A stretch of DNA of 64,000 nucleotides from Rhodobacteraceae bacterium Araon29 (GTDB taxonomy: Bacteria; Pseudomonadota; Alphaproteobacteria; Rhodobacterales; Rhodobacteraceae), in contig CP046865.1 in NCBI GenBank assembly GCA_039640505.1, forward strand, positions 2,037,501 through 2,101,500. Direction: 5' to 3'. The notes under the pieces were generated by a model. That model was not told the origin of the DNA, did no database searches, and worked only from the letters and a program-made list of their open reading frames with translations. Made by a program: the position numbers and the translations under genes. Below are positions 35,509 through 44,159 of the stretch, piece by piece. The first letter of the stretch is position 1, and the number at the start of each line of letters is the position of its first letter.

Positions 35509-35832
35509 ATGCAACTACCCCCAAAAGTTACCGAACGCGCCTTTGCGCGGCTTGCAGAAATCAATGCCGGAAGCGAGGGGCAAGCACTGCGTGTTGCGGT
35601 CGAAGGCGGTGGTTGTTCCGGATTTCAATATGATATTCGGCTAGATGCGCCGGCAGCGGATGATTTTGTGCTTGAGGGCAACGGCCAAAAAGTCATTGTT
35701 GACAGCACCTCGCTGCCGTTTTTGGAAAATGCAGTGATTGATTTTTCCCAAGAATTGATCGGGGCACGGTTTGTGATTGAAAACCCCAATGCGTCAAGCT
35801 CTTGTGGATGTGGTACAAGCTTTTCAATTTAG
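35509..35832 (+). CDS. erpA: IscA/ErpA-type iron-sulfur carrier protein
   Basis: 107-aa A-type carrier that delivers [Fe-S] clusters to apo-enzymes. All three ligands are present: C36 in GGGCSGFQY and C99/C101 in SSSCGCGTSF, with the usual 62-residue spacing. The start at 35509 has GGAG 9 bases upstream; a TTG 15 bases earlier is an unlikely alternative. Divergent from dgt with an 82-base spacer. Whether it is ErpA, IscA or SufA cannot be settled from sequence alone. Confidence 0.88.
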   Translation: MQLPPKVTERAFARLAEINAGSEGQALRVAVEGGGCSGFQYDIRLDAPAADDFVLEGNGQKVIVDSTSLPFLENAVIDFSQELIGARFVIENPNASSSCGCGTSFSI

Positions 35833-35879
35833 CCTAAATTTTACAGTATTCTGCTCTGCGGTTAGCTGCGCAGAAAATA

Positions 35880-36950
35880 CTAGCGCATAAGCACCGCATT
35901 GCTGCGCGCAAAGCCGGCGAAAAACTCTTCAAAACGGGGGCTTGATTTTTCCGCCAGCTCTAGAATGCTATAAGCATCGGTTGACAGATCAACGGTGATC
36001 CTTCCCCGCATTTTTTCCCATTCAGCACAGCGCTGAGCATCCATTTTAAAAATGCTTTCAGATAGCCCCCGTAGTGGAGAAACTGATTTTTGGGAGGCTT
36101 GAAAACTCATTGCCCGAGCCAGTAGCTTGCCTTCAAACACGGGGTTTCCCCGCAGAGCGGCCAGCCAGTTGCCCATAAAATATGAATGATAGTGATCCTG
36201 AACAGCGCCATTGGCACATTCAGAAACTTGATACTCGGCCAATTCCTCGCCAATCCAGGTTTCCCATTCTTTGGGCGGCATGGCCCCAGCAAATCGCATG
36301 GCAATACAAATCTCAGACAGCAGATCAACGTTTTGATCGAGCAAAGCCAGGAGACCGGCGAATTCAAGTGAAATAAAGGCGTCGGCGCTAATCTTGGGGT
36401 CTTGATTGCCATACTCACTTAGATAAAAAATAATATGCGTCAGCTCATATGCGGCTTTTTTATTTGGTACGGCGAAGGTTTTGGTATGGCTGATAAATCT
36501 GTGTAATCTTTCAAGCAGCCCACCGTTGCCCGAGGCAATTTGGATGCCGCCTCTTTGCAAAAGCCGTTCCGCCTCGGCACGCTGTAAATCTGACAGCTCA
36601 GCCGATGCCAAAGACTGTGCATCAACCCAATTGGTCAGGGGAACGGCTTTGCCCCGCGCAAGGCCCAACGCCTCTAAATCTTGGGTTATCGACAGCAAAA
36701 ACCTGTAGTATTGTGGAAAAAACGACATTCGTTTTTCTATGCTGGCATAAAAGTCGCGATACGGCGCAAGGTCGGCGGGATCAACGGTTAGACCACTGCT
36801 GTATAGAATATTCAAAAGCTCAGCGTTTTCTTTAAGCCAGAACACATCATCGCCAAAGCGGCGCTGTGTGGCGAAACACTTTATCATCGCTTCAATCCGG
36901 CCGCTTTGCGAATTTGCACGGGGCACGCTAAAGGGAATGACATTTGACAT
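35880..36950 (-). CDS. Unrecognised 356-aa helical protein next to a repeat-peptide gene
   Basis: Soluble, mostly alpha-helical, no signal peptide or membrane helix. Two conspicuous His motifs: AYELTHIIFYLSEYG (E169, H172) and QDHYHSYFMGNWL (H253, H255), which could form a metal or other active site; this is inference. I recall Rhodobacteraceae DUF proteins of about this size with the ELTHxxFYLxxxG pattern but know no function. Start at 36950 (ATG) with AAGGAG 7 bases upstream; a GTG immediately before it is possible. Same strand and 237 bases downstream of the 96-aa repeat protein, with two strong hairpins between, so probably one transcript with unequal expression. Confidence 0.75.
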   Translation of the reverse strand: MSNVIPFSVPRANSQSGRIEAMIKCFATQRRFGDDVFWLKENAELLNILYSSGLTVDPADLAPYRDFYASIEKRMSFFPQYYRFLLSITQDLEALGLARGKAVPLTNWVDAQSLASAELSDLQRAEAERLLQRGGIQIASGNGGLLERLHRFISHTKTFAVPNKKAAYELTHIIFYLSEYGNQDPKISADAFISLEFAGLLALLDQNVDLLSEICIAMRFAGAMPPKEWETWIGEELAEYQVSECANGAVQDHYHSYFMGNWLAALRGNPVFEGKLLARAMSFQASQKSVSPLRGLSESIFKMDAQRCAEWEKMRGRITVDLSTDAYSILELAEKSSPRFEEFFAGFARSNAVLMR

Positions 36951-37020
36951 CACGAAACTCCTTTAATTTTGGCTTGGACCGGCAAGCGCTGGCTTGATAA
37001 ACCAGTGCAACTGTAAAATA

Positions 37021-37064
37021 CCGCAGATGGGCTGGGGGTGGGGTTCAGGGACGCCCATCTGCGG
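37021..37064 (-). repeat. Perfect 12-bp inverted repeat (hairpin 1)
   Basis: CCGCAGATGGGC (37021-37032) and GCCCATCTGCGG (37053-37064) enclose a G-rich 20-base loop. It lies between the repeat-peptide gene and the 356-aa gene, about 70 bases before the latter's start. It may be a partial terminator, an RNA-stabilising element or a regulatory stem. Confidence 0.8.
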
Positions 37065-37072
37065 CCACACCG

Positions 37073-37097
37073 TTCTTGTTTCGCTCATAAACAAGAA
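37073..37097 (-). repeat. Perfect 9-bp inverted repeat (hairpin 2)
   Basis: TTCTTGTTT (37073-37081) and AAACAAGAA (37089-37097) with a 7-base loop. Lies 9 bases from hairpin 1 in the same intercistronic space. Confidence 0.75.
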
Positions 37098-37187
37098 AGG
37101 CCGCTGGGAACCCGAGGGGTGTCTCAGCAGAGATTTTATGCACGCCCCAAGAACTGGGAGATAGTCGCCAAGGGCATGCGAGAGAAT

Positions 37188-37478
37188 TTATGAGGCTGAT
37201 ACAAACAGCGCGACATTATCCCCTGATGTGCAGCTCACGCCAGTTTCGGGCGAAGAGGCTGAAACAAATAGCTCGACACGATCGCCGGCTTGGCAGTCTG
37301 TCCCCGTGCTCGGGGTAGAGGCTGAAACAAAAAGACCAACCTCATCGCCCAGAAGGCAATTCGCGTTCGTTGATGGTGAAGACGCAGACACAAACAAGTC
37401 GACGTTATCCCCGGTGAAAAGGCTTTCATTTTCTTGAAAAAATTCTTCGGTTTGGATTTGGGTTGAATGGCTATACAT
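37188..37478 (-). CDS. 96-aa tandem-repeat protein, candidate modified-peptide precursor
   Basis: A 22-residue N-terminal stretch (MYSHSTQIQTEEFFQENESL...) is followed by three and a half copies of a 21-residue unit: GDxVxLFVSASxPxTxxxCxx at residues 23-43, 44-64 and 65-85, then GDNVALFVSAS at 86-96. Each full unit has one Cys (C41, C62, C83), with GD, LFVSAS, P, T and C invariant. AGGAG lies 6 bases upstream. Short leader plus repeated near-identical cores resembles a multi-core RiPP precursor, or a small beta-solenoid or surface protein; I cannot decide. No signal peptide. The 356-aa protein downstream is the natural partner candidate. It may match a Rhodobacterales DUF family. Confidence 0.85.
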   Translation of the reverse strand: MYSHSTQIQTEEFFQENESLFTGDNVDLFVSASSPSTNANCLLGDEVGLFVSASTPSTGTDCQAGDRVELFVSASSPETGVSCTSGDNVALFVSAS

Positions 37479-37732
37479 GATTTTCTCCTATCTAATAAAT
37501 TCACCTTACACAACTCTAGGTTGTATTTCAAGGGATTTCTTTGCCTAAATCTAAACCTGATGTCCTCTCACCCTAACCCTATGTATTCATGCGTTTTAAA
37601 AAATATGGAACTGACCGTTTTTCAAAATAAGGTTGATAAATTTGGCATAAGTTAGGATTTTCGCAAGCAACACTTGCATCCAGAAGCGCTTCGGCGATAG
37701 ATAGAAATCAACCGCTGCCAAAGGGTCTTTTC

Positions 37733-38512
37733 ATGAAAATAGCGAGCTTTAACGTCAATGGGATCAAAGCCCGCGCCAATGCGCTATGCGACTGGTTGGA
37801 CGAAGCTGCCCCCGATGTTGCCCTGCTGCAGGAAATTAAATCTGTCGACGAGGGCTTTCCCTCCGAGCTGTTCGAAGACCGCGGGTATAATGTGGCCACC
37901 CATGGCCAAAAATCCTTTAACGGTGTCGCTATATTATCAAAGCTGCCGCTTGAGGATATCACAACAGGCCTTCCTGGCGATCCAGAAGACGAGCAAGCAA
38001 GATGGATTGAAGCCACTGTTGTTGGACAGCAAGCGCTTCGTATTTGCGGGCTCTATCTGCCCAATGGCAATCCGGTACCGGGACCAAAATACGACTATAA
38101 GCTGGCCTGGATGGACCGGCTTTACCGCCGCGCGCAAGAGTTGATCCAAGACCCGATGCCGGCCCTAATGGCAGGTGACTATAATATCATCCCACAATCC
38201 GAAGATGCGGCGCGACCCGACGCATGGACAAAAGATGCGCTGTTTTTACCCCAAAGCCGCGATAAATTTCGCAAAATTGTAAATCTAGGCTTCACAGATG
38301 CGTTTCGCGCGCGCCATCACGGCGCCGGTCATTACAGCTTTTGGGATTATCAAGCCGGCGCATGGAACCGCAACGACGGGATTCGCATTGATCATTTTCT
38401 ATTAACGCCGTCCTGTGCCGATTTACTGCAGGACTGCCAGATTGATCATCAAATCCGCGCTCGCGAAAAGCCCTCAGATCATGTTCCGATTTGGGTTAAG
38501 CTTGATCTTTAG
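37733..38512 (+). CDS. xthA: Exodeoxyribonuclease III
   Basis: 259-aa Mg-dependent 3'-5' exonuclease/AP endonuclease of the EEP fold. Motifs: MKIASFNVNGIKAR, LLQEIK with the metal-binding Glu, GLYLPNG, AGDYNI, and C-terminal RIDHFLLT and KPSDHVPIW with the catalytic Asp-His. Length is typical. It overlaps the convergent monooxygenase gene by 4 bases. Confidence 0.95.
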   Translation: MKIASFNVNGIKARANALCDWLDEAAPDVALLQEIKSVDEGFPSELFEDRGYNVATHGQKSFNGVAILSKLPLEDITTGLPGDPEDEQARWIEATVVGQQALRICGLYLPNGNPVPGPKYDYKLAWMDRLYRRAQELIQDPMPALMAGDYNIIPQSEDAARPDAWTKDALFLPQSRDKFRKIVNLGFTDAFRARHHGAGHYSFWDYQAGAWNRNDGIRIDHFLLTPSCADLLQDCQIDHQIRAREKPSDHVPIWVKLDL

Positions 38513-39684
38513 GATTGCTGCGCTGTGACATCATGGCGGTAAAGCCAGTCAAACTGACCAATTAACTGCCGCGGTGCGGCCGCTGCTATGAACCGCATGG
38601 ATGAATGTGCAGCCCACCGCAGAGGCGGCGCGCTCAGGTGATATTTCCACGCATTGCCAGACGCAGCATGCATAGTTCTTTCAACGCGGGCTTTGCGCCG
38701 AGCTTGATAGCCGTTCAAACGCTGTTGCATCGGCGCTTGTCCATCAAGGCTGTTGGCAAGAACCCAGGCATCTTCCAGTGCCATATTTGCCCCTTGGGCC
38801 AAAAACGGAAGCATCGGATGCGCAGCATCCCCCACCAGCGCCATTTGGCCCTGCCCCCAGCAAGTGGCTACAGGATGTAAAAACAGCCCCCAAAGATGAA
38901 CTGTGTCCAGCCCGCCTAGCAGCGATTTTGCCATTCCACCAAAATCGGAAAATGCCGCCTGTACGTTGCAGGGTTCGTCACGCTGTGCCCAGCCCTCTTC
39001 TGTCCATTGAGACCGCTCTTGAACCATCACAAGGTTGACATCAGAGCGGCCGCGCAGCGGATAGCTGACCATATGCCGCCTTGGGGCCATATGCACAACG
39101 GCATGATCAGGATGATCGCAGGTATTTGGTACAATGGCCCGCCAGGCGACCTGACCAGAGAACCGGGGCAAAGTGTCATTGCCAAGCGCAGGGCGCATCA
39201 GGGATTTGACCCCATCGGCCCCCACCACAAAATCCGCTGTGTAGGACAAGCCGCTTTGGGTGTTGATATGCGGCGCATCAGGGATCCCAAGATCGACAAC
39301 AGTTTGCGAAAATTCGAACTCGACCCCTTTGGCACGGCAGGCGTCATACAAGAGCTGCACCAAATCTGCACGATGGACAAAGGTATATTCAAGATCGGAA
39401 ACATAGCGCTCTAAGTCTAATCGGCAGACCAAGCGGCCCCGACGGTAATCACATAAATCAACCGCTTTTGCCCGCAGGCCTAATGCACGCAATTGCGGCG
39501 CAACACCAAGCGCGTAAAGCACAGCGAACCCATTGGGCGAAACTTGCAAACCCGCGCCCACTTCGCTGAGCGCATCAGCTTGCTCAAACACCAGCACGTC
39601 AGCGCCGCGAAGGCGCAGCGCAAGCGCCGTGGCCAAACCGCCGATACCGGCGCCAATAACTGCTATTTTCTGGCCGTGGATCAT
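38509..39684 (-). CDS. FAD-dependent monooxygenase (salicylate / 3-hydroxybenzoate hydroxylase-like)
   Basis: 391-aa group A flavoprotein hydroxylase. Rossmann GxGxxG at residues 11-16 (VIGAGIGGLATALALR), DG motif VGADGVKSLMRP, and the FAD ribityl-binding GDAAHPMLPFLAQGANMALE. Uses NAD(P)H and O2 on an aromatic substrate; salicylate- or 3-hydroxybenzoate-type hydroxylases are the nearest pattern, but substrate is unknown. Its start lies just 9 bases beyond the dksA terminator on the same strand, leaving little room for its own promoter. Confidence 0.87.
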   Translation of the reverse strand: MIHGQKIAVIGAGIGGLATALALRLRGADVLVFEQADALSEVGAGLQVSPNGFAVLYALGVAPQLRALGLRAKAVDLCDYRRGRLVCRLDLERYVSDLEYTFVHRADLVQLLYDACRAKGVEFEFSQTVVDLGIPDAPHINTQSGLSYTADFVVGADGVKSLMRPALGNDTLPRFSGQVAWRAIVPNTCDHPDHAVVHMAPRRHMVSYPLRGRSDVNLVMVQERSQWTEEGWAQRDEPCNVQAAFSDFGGMAKSLLGGLDTVHLWGLFLHPVATCWGQGQMALVGDAAHPMLPFLAQGANMALEDAWVLANSLDGQAPMQQRLNGYQARRKARVERTMHAASGNAWKYHLSAPPLRWAAHSSMRFIAAAAPRQLIGQFDWLYRHDVTAQQS

Positions 39685-39692
39685 AGGGCACC

Positions 39693-39721
39693 AAAAACAA
39701 AAAACCGAAGCAGTGCTTCGG
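39693..39721 (-). terminator. Rho-independent terminator of dksA
   Basis: On the minus strand CCGAAGC-ACT-GCTTCGG (39721-39705) runs into TTTTTTGTTTTT (39704-39693). It follows the dksA stop by 14 bases. Confidence 0.88.
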
Positions 39722-39735
39722 CTTTCGGTATTTGC

Positions 39736-40158
39736 TTATTCGTCGCGGTGAACTTTTTCGCGCCGTTCATGTCGTTCTTGCGCCTCTAAGCTCATGGTGG
39801 CAATGGGCCGGGCGTCCAGTCGCTTGAGAGAGATAGGATCGCCAGTCACCTCGCAATAGCCAAATTCACCTTCATCGATTCGGCGCAATGCAGCATCAAT
39901 TTTGGTGACCAGCTTGCGTTGCCGGTCGCGGGTACGAAGTTCAAGGGCGCGGTCAGTTTCTTCACTGGCGCGATCCGCAATATCGGGAATGTTGCGGGTG
40001 CCGTCCTGCAGGCCCTCAATGGTTTCCTTACTATCACTGAGCAAATCGTTTTTCCAAGCCAGTAACTTTTGGCGAAAATACTCAAGTTGACGGTCATTCA
40101 TAAAGGGTTCGTCTTCTGCAGGAGTATAATCCTTCGGAAGAAAGGCCTCTTGATTCAT
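39736..40158 (-). CDS. dksA: RNA polymerase-binding protein DksA
   Basis: 140-aa transcription factor that acts with ppGpp on RNA polymerase. The coiled-coil region (FMNDRQLEYFRQKLLAWKND), the conserved tip DRAS (DIADRASEETD), and the C-terminal zinc-finger-like globular region. Only one Cys (GYCEVTGDPI) of the four zinc ligands is left, which is the single-Cys DksA form known from alphaproteobacteria. Two starts are each preceded by a strong ribosome site: 40158 (AGGAG, MNQEAFLPKDY, which matches relatives) and 40191 (AGGAGC, MSHADLHEGEE). I favour 40158. Confidence 0.9.
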   Translation of the reverse strand: MNQEAFLPKDYTPAEDEPFMNDRQLEYFRQKLLAWKNDLLSDSKETIEGLQDGTRNIPDIADRASEETDRALELRTRDRQRKLVTKIDAALRRIDEGEFGYCEVTGDPISLKRLDARPIATMSLEAQERHERREKVHRDE

Positions 40159-40358
40159 TTCCTCTCCTTCATGCAAGTCAGCATGGGACATGCTCGCTCC
40201 TTCTGATTTAAAAGCGATATTCTGCACCGCACCTAACGCAACACAACGTCATTGTCACTAGTCAATAGCAACGCATTGCAGCAAAATAAGTTTCCGTCTA
40301 GGGTTCGCGCGCAGGCCACACGGCTGCGGACCATATCAAGAATACAGTAGGGTTAACT

Positions 40359-41198
40359 ATGAAATTTACCGGAACCAAAGACTATATCGCAACCGACGAC
40401 CTCACCATTGCAGTGAATGCGGCGGTGACGCTTGAGCGGCCACTCCTCATTAAGGGCGAGCCGGGTACCGGAAAAACCGAACTTGCCAAACAGGTGGCTG
40501 CAGGACTGGGTTTGAAGATGATCGAATGGAATGTCAAATCCACCACCAAAGCCCAACAAGGCCTTTATGAATATGATGCCGTTAGCCGCTTGCGCGACAG
40601 TCAACTGGGTGAGCAAAAAGTGCATGATGTGTCCAACTACATCCGCAAAGGCAAATTATGGCAAGCTTTTGACGCCGACGAAAAAGTTGTGCTTTTGATT
40701 GATGAAATCGACAAAGCGGACATCGAATTTCCCAATGATCTATTGCAGGAACTCGATAAAATGGAGTTCTATGTCTATGAAACCGGTCAAACCGTTGCGG
40801 CAAAGCACCGGCCGATTGTGATCATTACCTCGAACAATGAAAAAGAATTGCCAGACGCATTTTTGCGGCGCTGTTTCTTTCATTATATCCGTTTTCCCGA
40901 TGTCGATACTTTGAAGCAGATTGTCACTGTCCACCATCCGGGAATTAAAGAGGGGCTTTTGACCACCGCGCTGACGCAGTTTTTTGAGCTGCGCGAACAA
41001 CCCGGTCTTAAGAAAAAGCCATCAACCTCAGAGGTTCTCGATTGGCTCAAGCTTTTGTTGGCCGAGGACCTTACTGCCGATGATCTAAAACGTGACGGAG
41101 CAAATGCGCTGCCCAAATTGCACGGCGCGTTACTGAAAAATGAACAAGATGTGCATTTGTTTGAACGGCTGGCCTTTATGGCCCGCGGCGAGCGGTGA
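40359..41198 (+). CDS. MoxR-family AAA+ ATPase
   Basis: 279 aa. Walker A GEPGTGKTELAKQ (about residues 34-41), Walker B LLIDEIDKAD, sensor-1 ITSNNEKELPDAFLRRC with Arg finger. MoxR/CoxD-like ATPases work as chaperones that insert metal cofactors or activate enzymes together with VWA proteins. The VWA partner is three genes downstream (42937-44121), so this is a MoxR-VWA module interrupted by a lipoprotein gene. A weak terminator-like hairpin follows it. Confidence 0.92.
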   Translation: MKFTGTKDYIATDDLTIAVNAAVTLERPLLIKGEPGTGKTELAKQVAAGLGLKMIEWNVKSTTKAQQGLYEYDAVSRLRDSQLGEQKVHDVSNYIRKGKLWQAFDADEKVVLLIDEIDKADIEFPNDLLQELDKMEFYVYETGQTVAAKHRPIVIITSNNEKELPDAFLRRCFFHYIRFPDVDTLKQIVTVHHPGIKEGLLTTALTQFFELREQPGLKKKPSTSEVLDWLKLLLAEDLTADDLKRDGANALPKLHGALLKNEQDVHLFERLAFMARGER

Positions 41199-41236
41199 CG
41201 TACTGCAGTCGCAAATAAGCCAGAGTTAACCCTAAC

Positions 41237-41265
41237 GGGGTCACATTTTGGCCCCAAAAAATTTT
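41237..41265 (+). terminator. Possible weak terminator after the MoxR gene
   Basis: GGGGTC (41237-41242) pairs with GGCCCC (41250-41255) including one G-T pair, then A6 and T5 follow. A modest terminator at best. Confidence 0.4.
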
Positions 41266-41399
41266 TAAACGATTCGAATGATTTATGCTCTTTGCCTGAA
41301 CACATTGGAAATCCTTAGATTTTTACCTTTGCTTTTTGCTGCTTACTCCTATCATGGGTGCAGTCCTATATTGCGAAACTCATCTAGGTTTAAAAGCAA

Positions 41400-42764
41400 A
41401 TGAACCGCTGTCTTTCTTTCGTTCTTCTCTTGCTTTGCGGCTGCATGCCGATGCCGCAGGATGAAATTGTGAGCCGGACAGACACCCGCTGGCAAACTGG
41501 TTTATTTCAAAATCCGTTTCCCGCATCGAATGTGCCAATTTTGCTAAATTCCAACGTTGATCTGGCACGCGATTTCTTGGATCTGTCCTTTTCTTTAGAA
41601 AGTGGGCGTGCTCTGCCTATGTTTACGAGGTTCGAAGGACCAATTTCGGTTCGGCTTTCGGAACCTGCCGCCGAATCACTCCCTGCTGATTTGAACCGGC
41701 TGATAGACCGATTGAGCCGCGAGGCCGGTTTGGAAATATTTTTGACGAAATCAAAGACCGCAAATATCACTATTCAATCGGTTTCACGGGCGCAGCTTCG
41801 CAAAGCCTTGCCAAACGCGGCCTGTTTTGTTGTTCCAAATGTCAGCTCGCTGAGCGAGTTTAAGCTTAGACGAAACAGCAAGGCCACAAGCTGGTCACAC
41901 CAAACCAAGCGCCTTAAGGTTGCAATTTTTCTTCCCTCTGATGCCACGCCGCAAGAGGTGCGCGACTGCTTGCATGAAGAGTTTGCGCAGGCGCTTGGCC
42001 CCCTGAACGACCTTTACCGCTTGCCCAACTCTGTGTTTAACGATGATAATGTGCATACGGTTTTGACCAGTTTTGACATGCTAATATTAAAAATAACCTA
42101 TGCTCCTAGCCTCAAGAGCGGCATGAGCCGTACTCAAGTACAGGCGCGATTGCCCGCAATCTTGAAAAAAATTAATCCACGCGGAACCGCGATCCGCCCT
42201 AGCTATTTCAAAACCACGCCGAGGGACTGGATCAATTTGATACAAACCTCGTTTAGCCCCGATATATCCCTTAACAGGCGCAGCAAAGCTGCCCGTCAAT
42301 CTGTATCAATCGCGCAGACCAATGGGTGGCAAGACCACCGCCTAGGTCTAAGTTTCTTTTCGCTGGCTTTGACAACCCAGTCGCAAGATATCAAACTGGC
42401 CAGATCTTATTTTGAAGCTGCTATGGAAATATTTCAACGCAATCCAGAATCTCGATTACATCGGGCCTATGTGGCGTCACATCTTGCCTCTTACGCGCTT
42501 ATGGATAACCATCCGCAAAATGCTCTTGATATGGTAGTGCCAAATATTGTGATCGCGCGTGCGCATGAAAATGCAACGCTGCTTGCCACACTTTTGTTGT
42601 TAAAAGCCAAAGCTCTAGAAAACCTTGGGCGCAGAGATGAAGCACGTAGCGTTCGACTGGACAGTTTGCGCTGGGCAGGGTACGGGTTTGGCTCAGAACA
42701 GGCTTGGAAAATGAAGCAACGCAACATCAGTGAGCTGAGCGCGCGTTTGCTAGACGGCGGATGA
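41400..42764 (+). CDS. DUF2927-domain lipoprotein with C-terminal TPR-like region
   Basis: 454 aa. N-terminal signal MNRCLSFVLLLLCGCMP with a lipobox-like LCGC, so probably lipid-anchored. Residues about 50-280 form the DUF2927 region, including RDCLHEEFAQALGPLNDLYR, a conserved element reminiscent of a gluzincin HExxxxALG site (E-E-x-A-Q-A-L-G-P). Residues about 310-450 are helical repeats (ARSYFEAAMEIFQRNPESRL). Lies between MoxR and VWA genes and is probably co-transcribed with the latter. Start has no clear ribosome site. Confidence 0.82.
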   Translation: MNRCLSFVLLLLCGCMPMPQDEIVSRTDTRWQTGLFQNPFPASNVPILLNSNVDLARDFLDLSFSLESGRALPMFTRFEGPISVRLSEPAAESLPADLNRLIDRLSREAGLEIFLTKSKTANITIQSVSRAQLRKALPNAACFVVPNVSSLSEFKLRRNSKATSWSHQTKRLKVAIFLPSDATPQEVRDCLHEEFAQALGPLNDLYRLPNSVFNDDNVHTVLTSFDMLILKITYAPSLKSGMSRTQVQARLPAILKKINPRGTAIRPSYFKTTPRDWINLIQTSFSPDISLNRRSKAARQSVSIAQTNGWQDHRLGLSFFSLALTTQSQDIKLARSYFEAAMEIFQRNPESRLHRAYVASHLASYALMDNHPQNALDMVVPNIVIARAHENATLLATLLLLKAKALENLGRRDEARSVRLDSLRWAGYGFGSEQAWKMKQRNISELSARLLDGG

Positions 42765-42768
42765 CAAA

Positions 42769-42933
42769 ATGTACTTACTTTTTGGCTTAATCGGGGCAAC
42801 AATCGGCGGTGTGACGGCAAAACGGCGTAAGGGCCGCGCAGCCGATATCGCACAATATGCCGCCGCCTATGGCATTCTCTTTACAATCCTTGGGCTGATG
42901 CTAACAATTTTTGTTGAACGGGTGTTGATATAG
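42769..42933 (+). CDS. 54-aa membrane protein in the MoxR-VWA locus
   Basis: Small ORF MYLLFGLIGATIGGVTAKRR, followed by KGRAADIAQYAAAYGIL and a second hydrophobic helix to ...ERVLI. Two membrane segments (about 3-15 and 32-52) with a basic loop. Starts 5 bases after the DUF2927 stop and ends 3 bases before the VWA start, so it is clearly inside the operon. In roseobacters a small protein at this place is often mis-named apolipoprotein acyltransferase. Role unknown. Confidence 0.8.
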   Translation: MYLLFGLIGATIGGVTAKRRKGRAADIAQYAAAYGILFTILGLMLTIFVERVLI

Positions 42934-42936
42934 CCA

Positions 42937-44121
42937 ATGTTTTTGCCGTTTTTTGATAGCTTGCGAAAAACTGGTGTTCCGGTTTCAATGCGTGAATTTC
43001 TAAGCTTTCTTGAAGCAATGCAGGCCGGTCTTTCGACCTATGATATTGATGCTTTTTATTTTCTCGCCCGCGCAACAATGGTTAAAGACGAACGCAACCT
43101 TGATAAATTTGATCGCGCCTTTGCCGCCACTTTCAAGGGGTTGGAAAAAATATCCGCAGCCGAGGTTCTGAACGCGGTCGATATTCCGGCGGAGTGGCTG
43201 CAAAAACTGGCGGAAAAGCATCTGAGCGCCGAAGAGCAGGCCGAAATTAAATCGCTTGGCGGTTTTGAAAAACTGATGGAAACGCTCAAAGAGCGGCTCA
43301 AAGAACAGGAAAAGCGCCATCAGGGCGGCAGCAAATGGATCGGTACGGCCGGTACATCGCCATTTGGTGCCTATGGCTATAACCCTGAAGGCGTGCGCAT
43401 CGGGCAAAACGAAAGCCGCAACAAACGGGCGGTCAAGGTGTGGGACAAGCGAGAGTTTAAAAACCTTGATGACACGGTTGAGCTTGGCACCCGCAATATC
43501 AAAGTGGCGCTGAAGCGCCTGCGTAGGTGGGCCCGTGACGGCGCCGAGGATGAGCTGGATATTGACAGCACCATCCGCTCGACCGCTGAAAACGGCTATC
43601 TTGATGTGCAAACCCGCCCCGAGCGCCGCAATGCCGTCAAAGTGCTGTTGTTTTTGGATGTTGGCGGATCAATGGATCCCTATATTCGTGTGGTCGAAGA
43701 GCTGTTTTCCGCAGCGCGCAGCGAGTTTAAACATCTTGAATATTATTATTTTCACAATTGCCTGTATGAAGGCGTTTGGCGCGACAATCATCGACGCTGG
43801 AACGATCAAACGCCAACCGAAGAAGTATTTCGCACCTACGGGCCGGATTACAAATGTATCTTTGTCGGGGACGCCAGTATGTCGCCCTATGAAATTGCCT
43901 ATCCGGGCGGCGCAAATGAGCATTGGAACCCCGAAGCAGGTCAGGTTTGGCTTGAGCGCGCGCGCGACCAATGGACATCCAATATCTGGATCAATCCCCT
44001 GCCCGAACGCCATTGGGGCTATACCCATTCCATTTCCATGATCCGTGAGATTTTTGAAGACCGTATGGTCCCGATGACCTTGGCGGGGCTTCAGAACGGG
44101 ATGAAAGAGTTGGTGCGCTAA
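42937..44121 (+). CDS. VWA (CoxE-like) domain protein
   Basis: 394 aa. N-terminal helical region (about 1-130) then a VWA domain with a MIDAS-like motif DVGGSM (KVLLFLDVGGSMDPYI), where the standard first Ser is replaced by Gly (DxGxS is DVGGS). A conserved YYFHNCLYEGVW segment and DASMSPYEI complete it. CoxE-like VWA proteins pair with MoxR ATPases in enzyme maturation. Partner MoxR is upstream in the same direction. Confidence 0.9.
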   Translation: MFLPFFDSLRKTGVPVSMREFLSFLEAMQAGLSTYDIDAFYFLARATMVKDERNLDKFDRAFAATFKGLEKISAAEVLNAVDIPAEWLQKLAEKHLSAEEQAEIKSLGGFEKLMETLKERLKEQEKRHQGGSKWIGTAGTSPFGAYGYNPEGVRIGQNESRNKRAVKVWDKREFKNLDDTVELGTRNIKVALKRLRRWARDGAEDELDIDSTIRSTAENGYLDVQTRPERRNAVKVLLFLDVGGSMDPYIRVVEELFSAARSEFKHLEYYYFHNCLYEGVWRDNHRRWNDQTPTEEVFRTYGPDYKCIFVGDASMSPYEIAYPGGANEHWNPEAGQVWLERARDQWTSNIWINPLPERHWGYTHSISMIREIFEDRMVPMTLAGLQNGMKELVR

Positions 44122-44159
44122 ACCTTGTCTTTCGCGCCGCTCTTTACCATATCTTAATA

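Noticed and set aside
43000-43611. 203-codon minus-strand frame inside the VWA gene
   Set aside because: Antisense shadow; composition is low-quality and the VWA reading is certain.
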